Source of the DNA: Spirogloea muscicola
Lineage: Eukaryota; Streptophyta; Zygnematophyceae; Spirogloeales; Spirogloeaceae
Assembly (NCBI GenBank): GCA_009602725.1
Contig: WELB01000353.1
Span: 36,442-64,456, forward strand
DNA: 28,015 nucleotides
Direction of reading: 5' to 3'
Shown here piece by piece: positions 1 to 10,702 of this stretch (position 1 is its first letter; each line of letters begins with the position of its first letter). Position numbers and translations under genes: made by a program. The notes beneath the pieces are model-generated. The model did no database searches. It was not told the DNA's origin and saw only the letters and a list, made by a program, of their open reading frames with translations.

Positions 1-27
1 GCCGCCGCCGACGCCGCGGCCGCGGAG

Positions 28-154
28 ATGTCGACGGCGGCAGCCCCAGTGACGCCAGCCTTCTGGAGCGGCTCCGGCCTGCTACCCTTCTGCCAATTCA
101 CGCCCGGCACCCCGAACGCAGCAGCGGCGGCAATGTCGGCAGCGGCATCAAGGA

Positions 155-189
<35 letters not shown>

Positions 190-1984
190 ATCTTCCGCCC
201 CATCGCCAGGCCGGCGCCGGTCTCGACCGCCCAATTCCCCATGTGGCTGTCGCTCGGAAGGGGCGGAGACGTTGCTGCGGACCCAATTGCTGACGCCGCC
301 GTAGCCGCTGTAGCCGCCGCCGCCGCAGCTACCGCCACTGCCGCCATGAATGTCATGCCCGGGGGCCCGACGCTGCGCAACGGCAGCTTCACCGCCATCA
401 AGGCTGAAGCGGCCGCCACAGCGGCAGCCACTGCCGCCGCAGCGGGCGCCGCCGGCTTCTCGGCGGCGAGGGTTCACCCGTACATGAAGGCCGGCAAGGC
501 CAAGGACGCCGCCGCTGTCGCCGCCGCCGGCGGCCGCGGGTCTGTCGAGGACCCCAGCGACGCCGCGGCGCCGGCGGCGATGGCCGTGACGGCGGCAGCC
601 CATGTCTGGTCTGCCATGGCGGTCGCAAACCCGCTCGAGCTCTTCGCCGATGTGGTGGCTGAGGAGGAGGGCCGCAGCAAGGCCAAGGCCGCCGCCGCTG
701 CCGCCGCCGTGGACTCCAGCGGCGGCAAGTCCTCCCGCAGCTCGCAGGGCAGCGAGGTCATCCAGGGCCCCACCGCCACCGCCGCTGCGCCGCCCAGCCG
801 GCTTCACGGCAGCAGCGGCGGCGGTGGCAGCCGCCGCAGCAAGAAGGTGCCGTTCGTGGGCGTGCGCCGGCGCCCGTGGGGCCCGTACGGTGCCGAGATC
901 CGGACCAAGGACGGCAAGCGCCAGGTCCGCACTCCACTGATGCCCTCAACTGACTATCTAATTGTCATTCAAGCTTAATCAGCCAGCTTCTATCTCAAAC
1001 TTCAGTTAGTCACTTAATTGGCGGTTTTGGACCTCTCGGTGCGCAGTGGCTGGGGACCTTCCCGACCGCCGAGGAGGCGGCGCTTGCGTACGACGAAGCC
1101 GCGCGCAAGCTGCGGGGCGAGAGCGCTCGCACCAACTTCCGCAAGGGCGCCGCGGACCCCACCTCTCCCGCGGCAGCGCCGCCGCGCCGCAGCAGCACCG
1201 GCGGCAATGGTCAGGAGGATAACGATGACGACGAGGAGGAGGAGGTAGAGGGCGAGTGGGAGGGCGCACTGGAGAGCGGTGGCGGCAGAGGAGCGCGGGC
1301 GGTGGCAGCAGCTGGCAAGCAGGACAGCACGCCCGGCGGAGATGCGTCCAGCGAGGACAGCCAGGTCGAGGTGACGAGCAGCGAGCGCTTGCCGCAGGAG
1401 GGGGCCCTGTCACTGTTGTCGCCTGCCTGCAAGGAGTCTGCGTGGGCCGGCGGTGTTAAGCGGAGGATGGTGGCGGCGGCGGCGGCAGCCAAGGTCGGCA
1501 AGCTCCACTGCGGTGACACATCTGTGAGGAGCACTTACCAGGTGCACTGAGCATTTGATGATGGTTATGATTGGCCCGTGCATTATTGCTTTATATAGGA
1601 GTGTTATCGGAGGTGCTAATTGGGCTTTTATTTGCTTAGGAGGTATGCAGTTATGTCAGGAGGTGGTGCTGGCTGCCATGTTCATAATCTTTTCTTTGGC
1701 AGTCGCGAGCAATGGGTGCCTTCGGGAGCAGCTGCGCCAAGGCGGCTCTGAGGCCGGCGCTGCCCCGCTTTGTGTCTGCGCAGGCTTTCTGTGGAAGCGC
1801 TGCCGCTCCCCCTCTCCCCCATTCATCGGGTTGCATCGGGCCGCCTCCGGTGCTGCTCACCGAGGCCGCCCACATGCAAGCTCAGGACAATCTCAAGAAG
1901 CAGCGACTTGCACCGCATCTCAGCTCCTTCCAAGCCGACAAGTTGGACACGCTGGGCGCGGGACGATACCTTGACAAGGACTAG
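28..1984 (+). CDS. AP2/ERF-domain transcription factor (three exons, 5' end possibly outside window)
   Basis: Predicted sequence-specific DNA-binding protein acting in the nucleus. Exons are 28-924, 1047-1541 and 1703-1984; both introns (122 and 161 bp) are GT-AG and phase 0, giving 557 aa. The single AP2 domain lies at about residues 273-330: [16 protein letters not shown] and GKRQ end exon 1, and [20 protein letters not shown] with the closing RTNF is in exon 2. This is the canonical [10 protein letters not shown]...WLGTF...AYD.AA...NF pattern, and splicing restores it exactly. The first 270 residues are Ala/Gly/Ser-rich with a poly-Gly run encoded by GGC repeats at about 158-188. A strongly acidic stretch ([11 protein letters not shown]) follows the domain and could act in activation. 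Exon 3 is supported by a pyrimidine-rich acceptor and matching phase. The frame is open to base 1, so ATG 28 may not be the true start. Target genes cannot be told from sequence. Confidence 0.92.
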
Positions 1985-3132
1985 CGAAGCGCTAGCTAGC
2001 GCCGATGATGAGCAGCAACTTTGTACAGCCTCTTGCCTCCCCCTGTTCCCCCACAGAACTACGGCACAGCTTACCACGAGCGATGCACTCTGATTCTTAA
2101 GCTCTTCGATCCAAGCCAGCGCAGCAAGCCAGGGGGGCGACATCCCGCAAGGTGCAAGCTGAAGCTGCTCCAGCCTCGCCTTGCCACTCTGACATTGTGC
2201 CGCGGCTGGCGAGGCGACTGCCAAACTCATCCCCATGTCAATCCTCGATAGCTCAATCCGGCTCAGCTTCTCTCAGTAGCTTGGCTCCTATTGCTGCTGC
2301 TGGCAGGCACTGAATTTTGTACAGTTTGGCAGCGCAGTGCGTGCCATTTGGGTCTCCATTAGGCGTAGGAGGCAAGGTCGTTCCTCTTTTTGCTGCCGTG
2401 CACTTTGCTACGCCCATCTTCTTGTACAGCAGGTGCAGGTCAGGCATCCAGGCCTGTGTGATTGTTTGCTCTGTCGATGGCTCCGTCCATGGCTGCCTGC
2501 CCACCAGCATGCATGCTGGTTACCCAGGAGGTCGCTCACTAGGTGCTGCCAGCAGAGCTCCTGGCAAGTGGCGCTGCATAAGTCACTCCTCTAATTGTGA
2601 TCTGTAGGTCCGGCAGTGAGCACCGCACGCTGCACAGGGAGTGTGCGTTGGCACTGTACATATTTGGGCGCCTCTTGGCGCAAATTTTGTCGAGGCCGTC
2701 CTCTGACGCTCGTAAGCTGCTGGCATGTGGTAGGACGAACCTAGTTAGACAGTGCTATTTGCCGACATTTTGTTATTTTTGCGCATCCTTCAGCCAACTT
2801 TGTACAAAAGGGTGTGACCTGTCCTCAATCAAGCCAGTATGTGCAATGTGCAATTCAAAGCCTTCACCACTGCCTACATCATCATACTGACGTCTTTCTT
2901 GTCATTCTTGATGTCGCTGTGGCTTCATTGCATGTCAAGGACTAGTATGCAAACAAGGTCACGAAATTAGCAATCTGCAGAAAGTTGTTGACATCTGCAG
3001 ATGGGTTAAACTCGCTGGGGTTAAACTTAGACACACGGCGCAGGAGCAAGGGCGCTGCACTCTTGAGGCTGATCTGACTCCAGCTGCTCACATGGAGTGC
3101 TTCTAGTGGCTGCAGCCTCTGTCTCTAGCCAG
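1985..3132. other. Gene-free DNA downstream of the AP2 gene
   Basis: I see no exon with a recognisable product here, although both strands contain short open stretches. It should hold the 3' untranslated region of the AP2 gene. No TGTAA motif was found soon after the stop, so the transcript end is not placed. Confidence 0.4.
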
Positions 3133-3550
3133 GGGAAGCGCTACCTGAAGGCTAGTTTCTCTGACCTGCGGCTGCTCAACAGGGGTTACTAAGTGCCTCA
3201 TGGCCCACTTGATGCACTGTGTGCTTCAGCGCTTTCTCTAGCCCCTTCGAAGAACTTTATTTGGTTCATTCCATTTCTGGGCTGGCCTCTCACAGCCCTC
3301 GGCCTCGACTGCAAGCGTCTTCCTTCTAGTTGGTTCTAGCATCACATAAACCAACTAGCATCACATAAAGTGGTCCTGGGCCATCAGTAAGTTCGAGGTC
3401 GTGGTCACCTGCCTCGGGCAGATGAGGCCCTCAATTGCAAATATCAGCTGCGGCTCCTGGACAGCGCTTGTTGGCCCCTTCGGACCCTGTCAAGTTGTTC
3501 CGGGCTGGCTGTTCACAGCCCTTGCCCCCTTTGGGAGAGCCCTAAACGTA
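3133..3550 (+). repeat. Relic of a retroelement 3' end with two hairpin repeats
   Basis: An open stretch at 3133-3192 encodes GKRYLKASFSDLRLLNRGY and then a stop. The same C-terminal peptide recurs at about 11537, 12135, 12754 and on the minus strand in every unit of the array beyond 13250. Downstream lie two hairpins of the form GGGCTGGC..CAGCCC, at 3279-3298 and 3502-3521. Each follows a T-rich lead-in like that of the hairpins at 12800-13250, and the second is followed by a TTTGGGAGAGCCC-like block matching ATGGGCGAGC there. It is a short, isolated, non-coding relic. Confidence 0.6.
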
Positions 3551-3789
3551 AACCCTACCCACTCAACCCTGGCGAATGCATGAAGCTGAGACAACTCGTG
3601 GGACCGTTAAGTGGACCCGGCTCTCCACCAGCTCGCTCGTGTCTTGCTGAATATGCATTATGCTTCTTGATGCCACCCCTTTCAGTGAGTGCCCCCTCGC
3701 ATTCGTGGGTCAAAGACCATTGGACCATCGCTTAACAGATATTTGTACTTCGCTTTGGGGTATCTTGGGGATCTTGTTGTGATGTGACC

Positions 3790-6700
3790 CTACGACTCTC
3801 TAGTAGATTCTTGCTGCTCATTTTGCAGCTCCTTGCACAACTCCGCTGTCTGCAGCATTGAGATAAAGTATGTCATTAGTAAATGCAGCCCAGAGCAATT
3901 AAGATGGCTGCTGTATATCCAGTCACACAGCAATATGTCAAGGTTACGGTTTTGCTGACTATGAAAGGCAGCCAATACACATCGATTTGCACACCTCTGC
4001 AAATATTGCTACGGTACTCACCATGGGTTTCCATCTCCTCGCCCTTGCATTGACGAACCAATTCTCAACCTGCTCAAAGCATGACAGTGTCAGAGCACTT
4101 TCCATCTGGCGCATATGCCTTCTTTGCTTTGTGATGTTCGTCAGCACATGCAATTGCTGCTGTATTACCTGCTTCTTGTCGATGTTGCAGGCAGTCGCAA
4201 TGGCAAGCTTCTGCTCCTTGGTGGGGTTGCTGCACTCATGATGCATGTTGCTGAGGAGATCAGAGCTGGTGATAGAGATCATATAAAATAGCAACACCAT
4301 GGTAGACTCATACATTGGAAGAAGGCTTACGGGCATTCCCAGTGCTCAATAAGCCATGCCTCCATGTACTGTGCAGCAGCAATGGGCAGCATGCCCCGGG
4401 GCCCAGACAAGCCCAGCTCCTTTCTTGAGGACATGTCCCGGCTCAAGGCTCCAGCCCCCTTCTTCTCTTTGCCCTCACACAGGCCTAAACGTGCCACTTT
4501 CACCAGTTTCTTGATGTGCGCTTCTGTGAGCCTGGTGCTGGATGGTCTGGATATCTGCCTGGAGCCTGGTGATGAGGATTTCAGATTTGAAGAAGCTGGG
4601 TATGTAAACATGGAGTGCGCAGCTTTGGCGGTCAACATGCTCTTCCTTAAGCTTTCCACTACCTGCAGCTGAAATCTCTGGTATAATCTCTGCAGCTGCA
4701 TCACCTGTCATATAAGAGCTTCTCTATAAGTCTTTTACCACATATTCTCAAGGATGTGCTCTCTGTGAAAAGTACTCAGAGAGGGGAGCAACTTGATTCA
4801 TGCATGCCTTGTGACTAGCAGCTGCAGAATACATGTTTAAGGCCGCATACATGTCGCGTACCTGCATGTTAAGTAGTACAGGGGCACAGCCTGAGATGGA
4901 CTGCAGCACTGCCTTGTGCTGCAGCCAGCCAGAATGAAAGCTTTCCTCCATCAGCTCCTGATGTGCCTGTGGAGGTTTACAAGGATGTTAAACATGTACT
5001 GCAATTGAACGACTCACAGAAGAATACATACATAGATCGATGAAGAAGGTGGCCTGGAGTGCTTCCGCGTACTGCTGGCTTGCTGCCATCTGGGTAACAT
5101 ACATCTGTTATATTCTGCACCCAGGACGTTCTCCCTTGCAGTGAGAAAGATGGCTGCTTCTGTAGCCCTGCTGTTGAAGGAGAACTACGAATATTCACGA
5201 ACTCTTTCACAGCTTCCTGAAGTAGGCCTTGAGGAAGAGGCAGGGTAACACTGTCTGCTGGCTGCACGAATCGAATGCAATCAAGTCTTGCAATAGTTAA
5301 TCAATCACCAAGTCATTAATATCTGACCTCTTGTGAGGGCAAGGCTTAGGTTGGGAGGCAACAGAGAAAGCATAGAAAGCCAGTCTTGGAAAAAACAGAT
5401 TGGAAACAGTACAACGGCAATAAAGAAAATGGTACAAATGCACACATTAAGTGTACATCAACAGTGAAGCTGACACGTGAGAGGAAATTTGTCACTGAAA
5501 ATGACTACCTTTGGGCCTGCACAAGCCTGTTGGAGGAGGGCAAGAATTGTGAGCATGCATTGCCTGCCTCCTGCAACCAAGCAGGGCTTCCAAGCCACGG
5601 CTTGATTGGTAGCTGGAGCCAGCAGGTGGTGGGGCTCCACCATCGACTGTTTCTCAACAACTGTGTCATCTGCAGGATAAGAAGCCGATGCCAACAAGTC
5701 ACGGGGCCTGGAGACTGATGTCCCAGGAAGTCGTGACCCTCCCTGCACCTCCCTCTGCTTCTTCTTCCTCACGATGGCATGCTCCCTCGTGAGCGCTTCT
5801 GCAGACAAACCACGGTCTCTTTTGAACTCTCGAGCCACTTTGTCCAGTTGGATTGTAGCAGATGACCCGATCCCGGCTGCCTGCATTTGGGCATCCATGT
5901 GCAGCATAGCACAGCCCTCCTTAGCAGTTTCTTGAGGAGCTATGTCAGAGGCCAGCGTTATTGATCCAGGTTGTCTCAGTAAGGAGGCTGGCACAGGACC
6001 TCTGCTTGTAATAACAGCCTGAGGCTGTGAAGTTGACAATCTCTTGTCCCCAGAAACAAGTCTGTGTGCTAGTCGATGAGGTGAGAGATATCTTGCACTC
6101 TCAACAAGGCTCTGTAAACTGCCCCTTGCCGGACTGCTTGTAGCTGCATCTTCTCTGGTGTAGCTGTGTACATCTGCAATGTTGACGTCTGATTCAACAA
6201 CAAAGACAACATTGTTTGTGAGTCAGCACTGCAGCGTCGCTAGTCCATCAAGATCACATGAGCATTACAGAACCTTGAAAGACACGTATAAGTGCCTCCT
6301 ACAAGCACGTCACAACCTTGGAACGTATGCATGTCTGCAAATGTTGGAATGTATGCATGTCAGCAAATCAGTCAGTCGTGGAGGAGATACCAACTAGATT
6401 GGATCATATTCGCTTGAGCAATACTGCAATTATAGTGTCTAATGTTGGCCTACCTGCATATGCCTCTGTCGATGAAAGTGTTGCCAAGGGGGACATTGCG
6501 GTGCCCCACAGATCAGGCGGGCGGAAGCTGTTGTCAAGCACAAGGTCGGGCCTAAGGGCCAGATGTTCGTTGCGTTCTGCAAGAGCTTTATAGTTACGCT
6601 CCGCCTGCCGTGCCTCGTGGAAACGACAAGCGAGCTTCAGTTGGCAGCTGCCTGCAATGATGCCCTACTTGACTGAGCAATCAATGCATTGTATGTACCT

Positions 6701-8133
6701 GGTTCCTGCAACTGGTATTTGCAATCACAAATATAGTCATTTTATTGTCAAATGCGTGTATACATCCAAGATTAGTCTTTAATAAGTACATCAATGTTTA
6801 CTGTCAGGCTTTTGGAGTATACCTGTCTTTCCCACCCCACTACTGTCTGCCCTGAAGGAGGCAGTTCTCCACCCATACCGACCGTCTTGAGGAACTCAGG
6901 CTGCAATGTCGTGGCTGGCATCTCATTCTGAGGACTTTCCATACACTGTCTGTGGCCAATACTGGTCCACAGTCGAGGGCTCTCCACTTGGCCGCCAGCA
7001 GCTCCAGGCAAGAGGTCCAATGTCTGCCAGGGATCCTCAACTTCATGCTGATCCTCTATTCCAAGCAGAGGTGGGTGTGAAAGGAGCTGGAGATCAGCAT
7101 GCATTGGATATCTGTAGAAGAGGCCTGGAGAAGACAAGCTGTTGGGTAGCGGCGGCAGTTGCTCCCAATTGATGGTATCAGTGAAGTCTGCAGCTGGTCG
7201 TGAGTCGCGAGTTTCTTGCTGCATGGATGGGCGGGCTCTCTCAGGGGCCTGGCATGCAGGCTGAAGTCTACCGCTATCTGCAATAACATCGAGCTCAGTC
7301 TCTGCAGTCTCCTTCTGAGATATGTGCTTCAGAAGGGCTGGGCCCCCAGCTCCGTGACCTGGCAGCCTTGCATGGCCTGTAAAAATGGCTTCTTGGCAGT
7401 CCCTACAGACCGAGCTGGTCGCTGTAGCACCTGCTAAAAGACGTGGCTCAGAATTGCTGCCAAGTTTCACTGATGGCAGCTCTGGTGCCGGGATTACTGC
7501 TTGATTAGATTCTGAACACAGAAGGATTCTTGCAGGAGCTATCTTTGCACCGGCGTTCGCATATCTTGAGCTCGAACAGCTATCTCCCCACCAGCCCTGT
7601 AGTCTCAATAGTGCAGTGCTGCTTCGTGAGCCTTGTCTTGTACGCTGCTTTGCATGCACATTGGTGCCAGCTGAACTGTAACCACCTGCATACACAAATG
7701 GAGCATATATGCAGCATCAGCAGGTTTCACTTGTCCCAACGAGCAGAATGCAGCTGCCAGAGTCATTGACCACCATGACATTGAACTGTCCCAACTTATT
7801 CCGATGCACATGCTGTTAGCAGAACTAGACGGACAAAAGACTGTAGTTCGTCCAGTGGCTTGACAAAGCCAGCTTCAGTATGAACGACTCCGAAGCACAC
7901 ATAGGCTTGCAGCATGACTTTGTACAGGTTTCTCGTTAGGCACCTGCGTTGGACAAATCCAACAGTGACGCCAAGGACTTGGCTCGTGTACGCCCTGAAG
8001 TCTGTAGTTGAGGTGGCCAATCAAGCATGCTAGCGGAAGGTCCAGCCGCTGTAGCAGATCGTGACCTTGTTAATTGCGGGCAGAACTCAGCTGACGATGA
8101 TGTGCTCATCGAAGCAACAAATTGTTGCCTCAT
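3790..8133 (-). CDS. BELL-class TALE homeodomain protein, GSP1-like
   Basis: Predicted nuclear transcription factor of about 919 aa. Exons in coding order: 7944-8133, 6823-7685, 6699-6705, 6454-6651, 5509-6173, 5073-5261, 4862-4966, 4331-4704, 4169-4229, 4022-4069, 3790-3849. Every junction is GT-AG and all phases agree. The homeodomain (about residues 841-899) is spread over three exons: RGMLPIAAAQYMEAW, then EHWECPNPTKEQK, then VENWFVNARARRWKP. The HWECPNPT segment carries the three-residue loop extension of TALE proteins, residue 50 is the small nonpolar Val, and the ending RRWKPM resembles plant BELL proteins (ARVRLWKPM) more than KNOX. A basic stretch RKKKQRE in exon 5 could be a nuclear localisation signal. 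I could not confirm a POX/BELL dimerisation domain, though Leu/Gln-rich segments in exons 6-8 precede the homeodomain. ATG 8133 is preceded by GCC and an upstream in-frame stop. The exon 5073-5261 has an alternative donor after 5103, also phase 0, giving 909 aa. By family knowledge such proteins pair with KNOX partners at fertilisation; that role is inferred. Confidence 0.92.
6699..6705 (-). other. Predicted 7-nt microexon of the BELL gene
   Basis: The sequence GAACCAG is flanked by TTGCAG on its 5' side and GTACAT on its 3' side. The upstream exon ends in phase 0 and the downstream exon must be entered with two bases, so exactly one extra base modulo three is needed; seven bases supply it and encode Glu-Pro-Gly across the junction. 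Skipping it or retaining the following 47-bp intron leads quickly to stops. Confidence 0.65.
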
Positions 8134-8839
8134 GGCTGAAGGTGTACCTGCTTGTCAGGAAATCAGTAATTGACTTACTTATTCCTCATTGGAAGGCCAT
8201 CTTCTTAACATCAAAATAACAAACACAAAGGCAATACAGTAGTGGGACATTGGAACTAATAACAAGTACATGTGACTATTGTGTCTTGCCGATACTGTCA
8301 CTTAGAAGCACTTTTCAGGCAGATCAGAACAATCGGCACTGCAATCATCAGCCTTGATATCTATTTGTAGTGGTCAACGAACTGCATGCATAGCATGTCA
8401 CCCACCAGGTCCCATGTGTATATCCAAGACGAGCTGCTGACGAGGAGATGACTTCGAAAGGGCTGGTCAGGCTATCTCAAGCCAAATTCCTGCGGAGGAC
8501 AGGATATCCACTCAGCTTTTGTCAACCCTGCGACGTCCCATTGTCAGACTCGCAAACGTCAAGTAGACACATCGCCACGTTGATCGTGCATGGTGTCACG
8601 CACTGCAATCTTCGTTCAGAGCGAATATGACAATAATGCCAGACTCTGCAGACGTAAGAGAGCAAAGACTAGATCAAAGGCAGGCGCTGTAAACGAAGCT
8701 GGCCAGCGTTTGGCCACATGGGGAGTGGCGATGAAGCCAGAAAGAAGGGCAGTGCCTGAAGTCCTGTCAATCGAGCTAGTGCAGGAGACTGAATGCTGAC
8801 TCGTGAGGGAAGCTGATCGCCGCGGTGTTTTTTACCGTG
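8134..8839. other. Upstream region of the BELL gene, no gene recognised
   Basis: This 700-bp stretch precedes the minus-strand start codon at 8133 and should hold its promoter and 5' untranslated region. An acceptor-like CTGACAAGCAG lies 17 bases before the ATG, so a 5' untranslated intron is possible. No clear TATA box or conserved coding segment was found. Confidence 0.35.
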
Positions 8840-9220
8840 AGCTCTCGTAGCTGCACTGCAGAGGCGTGGAAGGCAGCGTTGCCGAGTCCGGTCGTCACCG
8901 CCAGCCCGTCGTCGGAGGCCGGCAGTCGTCGAGCCGCCTCCGCCGCCGCCGCCGCAGAGGACCGGCGCTGCTGCGGCGGTGGCGCTGGCGGGACCGTCTC
9001 CGCCGCCGCCGCAGGTGTGCGGCGGCGGGGGCTCTGGCAGCGGCGGCCATGGCGGCCGCGGCGGCTCCTCCTTCCTCCGGGCTGCTGCCTGCAGGCGGTT
9101 GGCGCCCCCTCCGTTAATGCATTTCCATCAGCGCAGACAATCTCTCGCGGCGGACGGGCTCCACCGTCTCGCCGCGTCGCCGGCGCCGTCTCCCCGAGCC
9201 GCGATGAGATAACCACCTAA
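8840..9220. other. GC-rich island with coding-like composition, unassigned
   Basis: A sharp rise in GC content with CGG/GCC runs separates this block from AT-richer DNA on both sides. Both strands are open across it, as expected for GC-rich low-complexity DNA, and neither translation matches a family I know; the minus strand reads Ala/Pro/Arg-rich segments. It may be the first exon or CpG-rich promoter of a gene, for example an untranslated first exon of the BELL gene, or an exon whose partner is missing. Confidence 0.3.
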
Positions 9221-9733
9221 TGTTAATGCCCCTCTTATTGCCTGCTCCTTGACTGGTCGGCGGGGCGGGCGGTCACCTCAAACGGGATGTCCCCTCCCAT
9301 GCAAAAGAAGAAAGAAATGCTATTTGAAATGAAATGTAAGGCAATGTCTGTGACCTTGTTCTTTTGGAGCTTGTCCATCTGCTTAGGCTGGCTCTCACGG
9401 CTATTGCAAGAGCAATCTCATTCTTCGAGAGGCCAGCCAACAGGAATGAACAATGTAACGAATTTACATGGCTGGAATGTCAATGCAGCTGTGATGTATT
9501 AACAGATGCCTGGAGATTAGATACCTCATCCGGCTGATAAATAAATTGACTGTCAGTGCCGCAGGAAAGGCTTGACAGATGCCTGGAGACGGACAATTTC
9601 ACCAGGCTGGGCAGCGTGGCTTTGATATAGAGCTGAGAGCGGCGCAACCCGAGTCGTGACACGCGAGACAGCATGGTGCTGGCGCTGGAACGGCGACGGG
9701 AGGTGGCAGCGCTGTAGACTGCCTTGACGGCAT
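9221..9733. other. Gene-free DNA with a short imperfect direct repeat
   Basis: No gene is recognised. The phrase ACAGATGCCTGGAGA occurs twice, near 9502 and near 9575, each followed by a similar CATCCGGCTG or CACCAGGCTG block. This suggests a small local duplication. Confidence 0.35.
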
Positions 9734-10113
9734 TGTTAGCCGTTAGTATTGACGGGGATGATAGACGGCTGACGATAGCCTGGGGGTAGTGACCGTCAGC
9801 TGCGAGTGACGGGTAGATTGTCGGTGGTAGCCGTTGATAGCCGTCGACAGGTCGTGGACGGGTCATCAACGAGAGACTGGGTGCCGAATATCCCACCCGG
9901 GCCCGTATGGCCGGGCTCGCAGTCCGTCGGGCTATAAAGGGGGCACCCGAGATGGGAAAGGGGGTGACTTCTTCACCCAACCTCGGACCCCTGGACCCTT
10001 GCCCCTGCAGTAACCGTTGCTCAGTTTTACCCGTTGCGGCCCCATCCGAATGCCTCCCGCTTCTCCTTGCGCTGCCGGCAGCCCGGGCTTGGCGATCTAC
10101 AGCATTCGTTACA
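9734..10113 (+). mobile_element. LTR-like relic (possible solo LTR)
   Basis: The block begins TGTTAGCCGTTAG and could end GTTACA, about 380 bp. Near 9931 it has a TATA-like GGGCTATAAAGGGGG, followed by C/T-rich DNA, the layout of an LTR with U3, R and U5. I found no matching target duplications, no primer-binding site and no internal coding region, so a whole element is absent. The right end overlaps a TGTAA motif that may serve NAA20 on the other strand, so the boundary may be a coincidence. The alternative is an ordinary TATA promoter. Confidence 0.3.
10109..10113 (-). terminator. TGTAA-type polyadenylation signal candidate for NAA20
   Basis: On the minus strand TGTAA lies 34 bases after the NAA20 stop codon. 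TGTAA is the usual green-algal polyadenylation signal, and the spacing suits a very short 3' untranslated region. A five-base motif can occur by chance. Confidence 0.45.
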
Positions 10114-10146
10114 AAAGGTGCGCAGAAACTAGGGCCTCCTTTCTTA

Positions 10147-10662
10147 TTAATCATGCTCGAGCTCATCAGGGGTGATTGCCCGCCCAAGAGGGACCATCGA
10201 CTTCTTATCACGGTCCCGGGCCATCGCCTTACGCATATCTGTGCAGAGCATTTGCACGGTCAGAAGGCAGCATCGAGTCGAGTCGATTGTAAAGGGGGGT
10301 GATGGAAAGTGTTCAGATCGAACAATAGCAATGCTTAATGCGGTAGGCAGTGCACCCATTTTAGCTTAAGCATGCCAAGGTAAGGGAGTCGTGAGCGCTC
10401 ACCAAAAGCATCCTCCTCGCCCGAGTAGTAGCTGAGTACGCGCCGGTACACTGTGTACCCAAACTGCGAGGGCGACCACGAGGTTCAGGATGAATGGTTT
10501 GGCCAGTGCCCAGGCTACTTTCAGAGCACAGTTTAGCTCCAAGGTCACAAGCAAGCGCAGCAGCGCAATCATACTCAGGTCCATAAGCTCACCATCTTGT
10601 ACATCTCAATGGCCTTGACATTGGAGACCCGCACGAAGAGGTCAACAAAGTAGGCCGAGTAC
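10147..10662 (-). CDS. NAA20: N-alpha-acetyltransferase 20 (NatB catalytic subunit), C-terminal exons
   Basis: NatB acetylates the starting Met of proteins beginning Met-Asp, Met-Glu, Met-Asn or Met-Gln; NAA20 is its GNAT-fold catalytic subunit, working with NAA25 at the ribosome. Three terminal exons are visible: 10593-10662, 10403-10463 and 10147-10238, all GT-AG with agreeing phases (0, then 1). They read YFVDLFVRVSN, then MYKM joined to FGYTVYRRVLSYYSG, then EDAFDMRKAMARDRDKKS and a tail ending in PDELEHD. This is almost collinear with the remembered human protein (FFVDLFVRVSN, LGYSVYR, EDAYDMRKALSRDTEKKS). About 73 of a usual ~175 aa are present. The acetyl-CoA-binding N-terminal half is missing: immediately upstream lies a G homopolymer with an N. 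A short reading SSMAALLA at about 10707-10730 resembles the family's LMALLE segment and may be the end of the previous exon, but nothing further upstream is recognisable. Confidence 0.9.
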
Positions 10663-10668
10663 CTGAAA

Positions 10669-10702
10669 GGGGGGGGGGGGGGGGGGNGGGGGGGGGGGGG
10701 GG
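10669..10702. other. G homopolymer containing an N (likely gap or unresolved sequence)
   Basis: Eighteen G, one N at 10687 and fifteen more G. It falls directly upstream of the first visible NAA20 exon, in what should be an intron. Length and content here should not be trusted. Confidence 0.8.

Noticed and set aside
148-807. 219-codon minus-strand open frame under the first gene
   Set aside because: GC-rich triplet-repeat DNA leaves all frames open. The AP2 domain and splice phases fix the plus strand as coding.
5061-5101. Alternative BELL exon reading MAASQQYAEALQATFF
   Set aside because: Protein-like, but joining it needs an intron of about 13-40 bp upstream. The phase-0 exon 5073-5261 joined to 4966 is simpler.
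9480-10211. 243-codon minus-strand open frame
   Set aside because: It crosses the LTR-like block and runs antiparallel in a different frame over the NAA20 last exon. Composition is Ser/Arg-rich without any motif.
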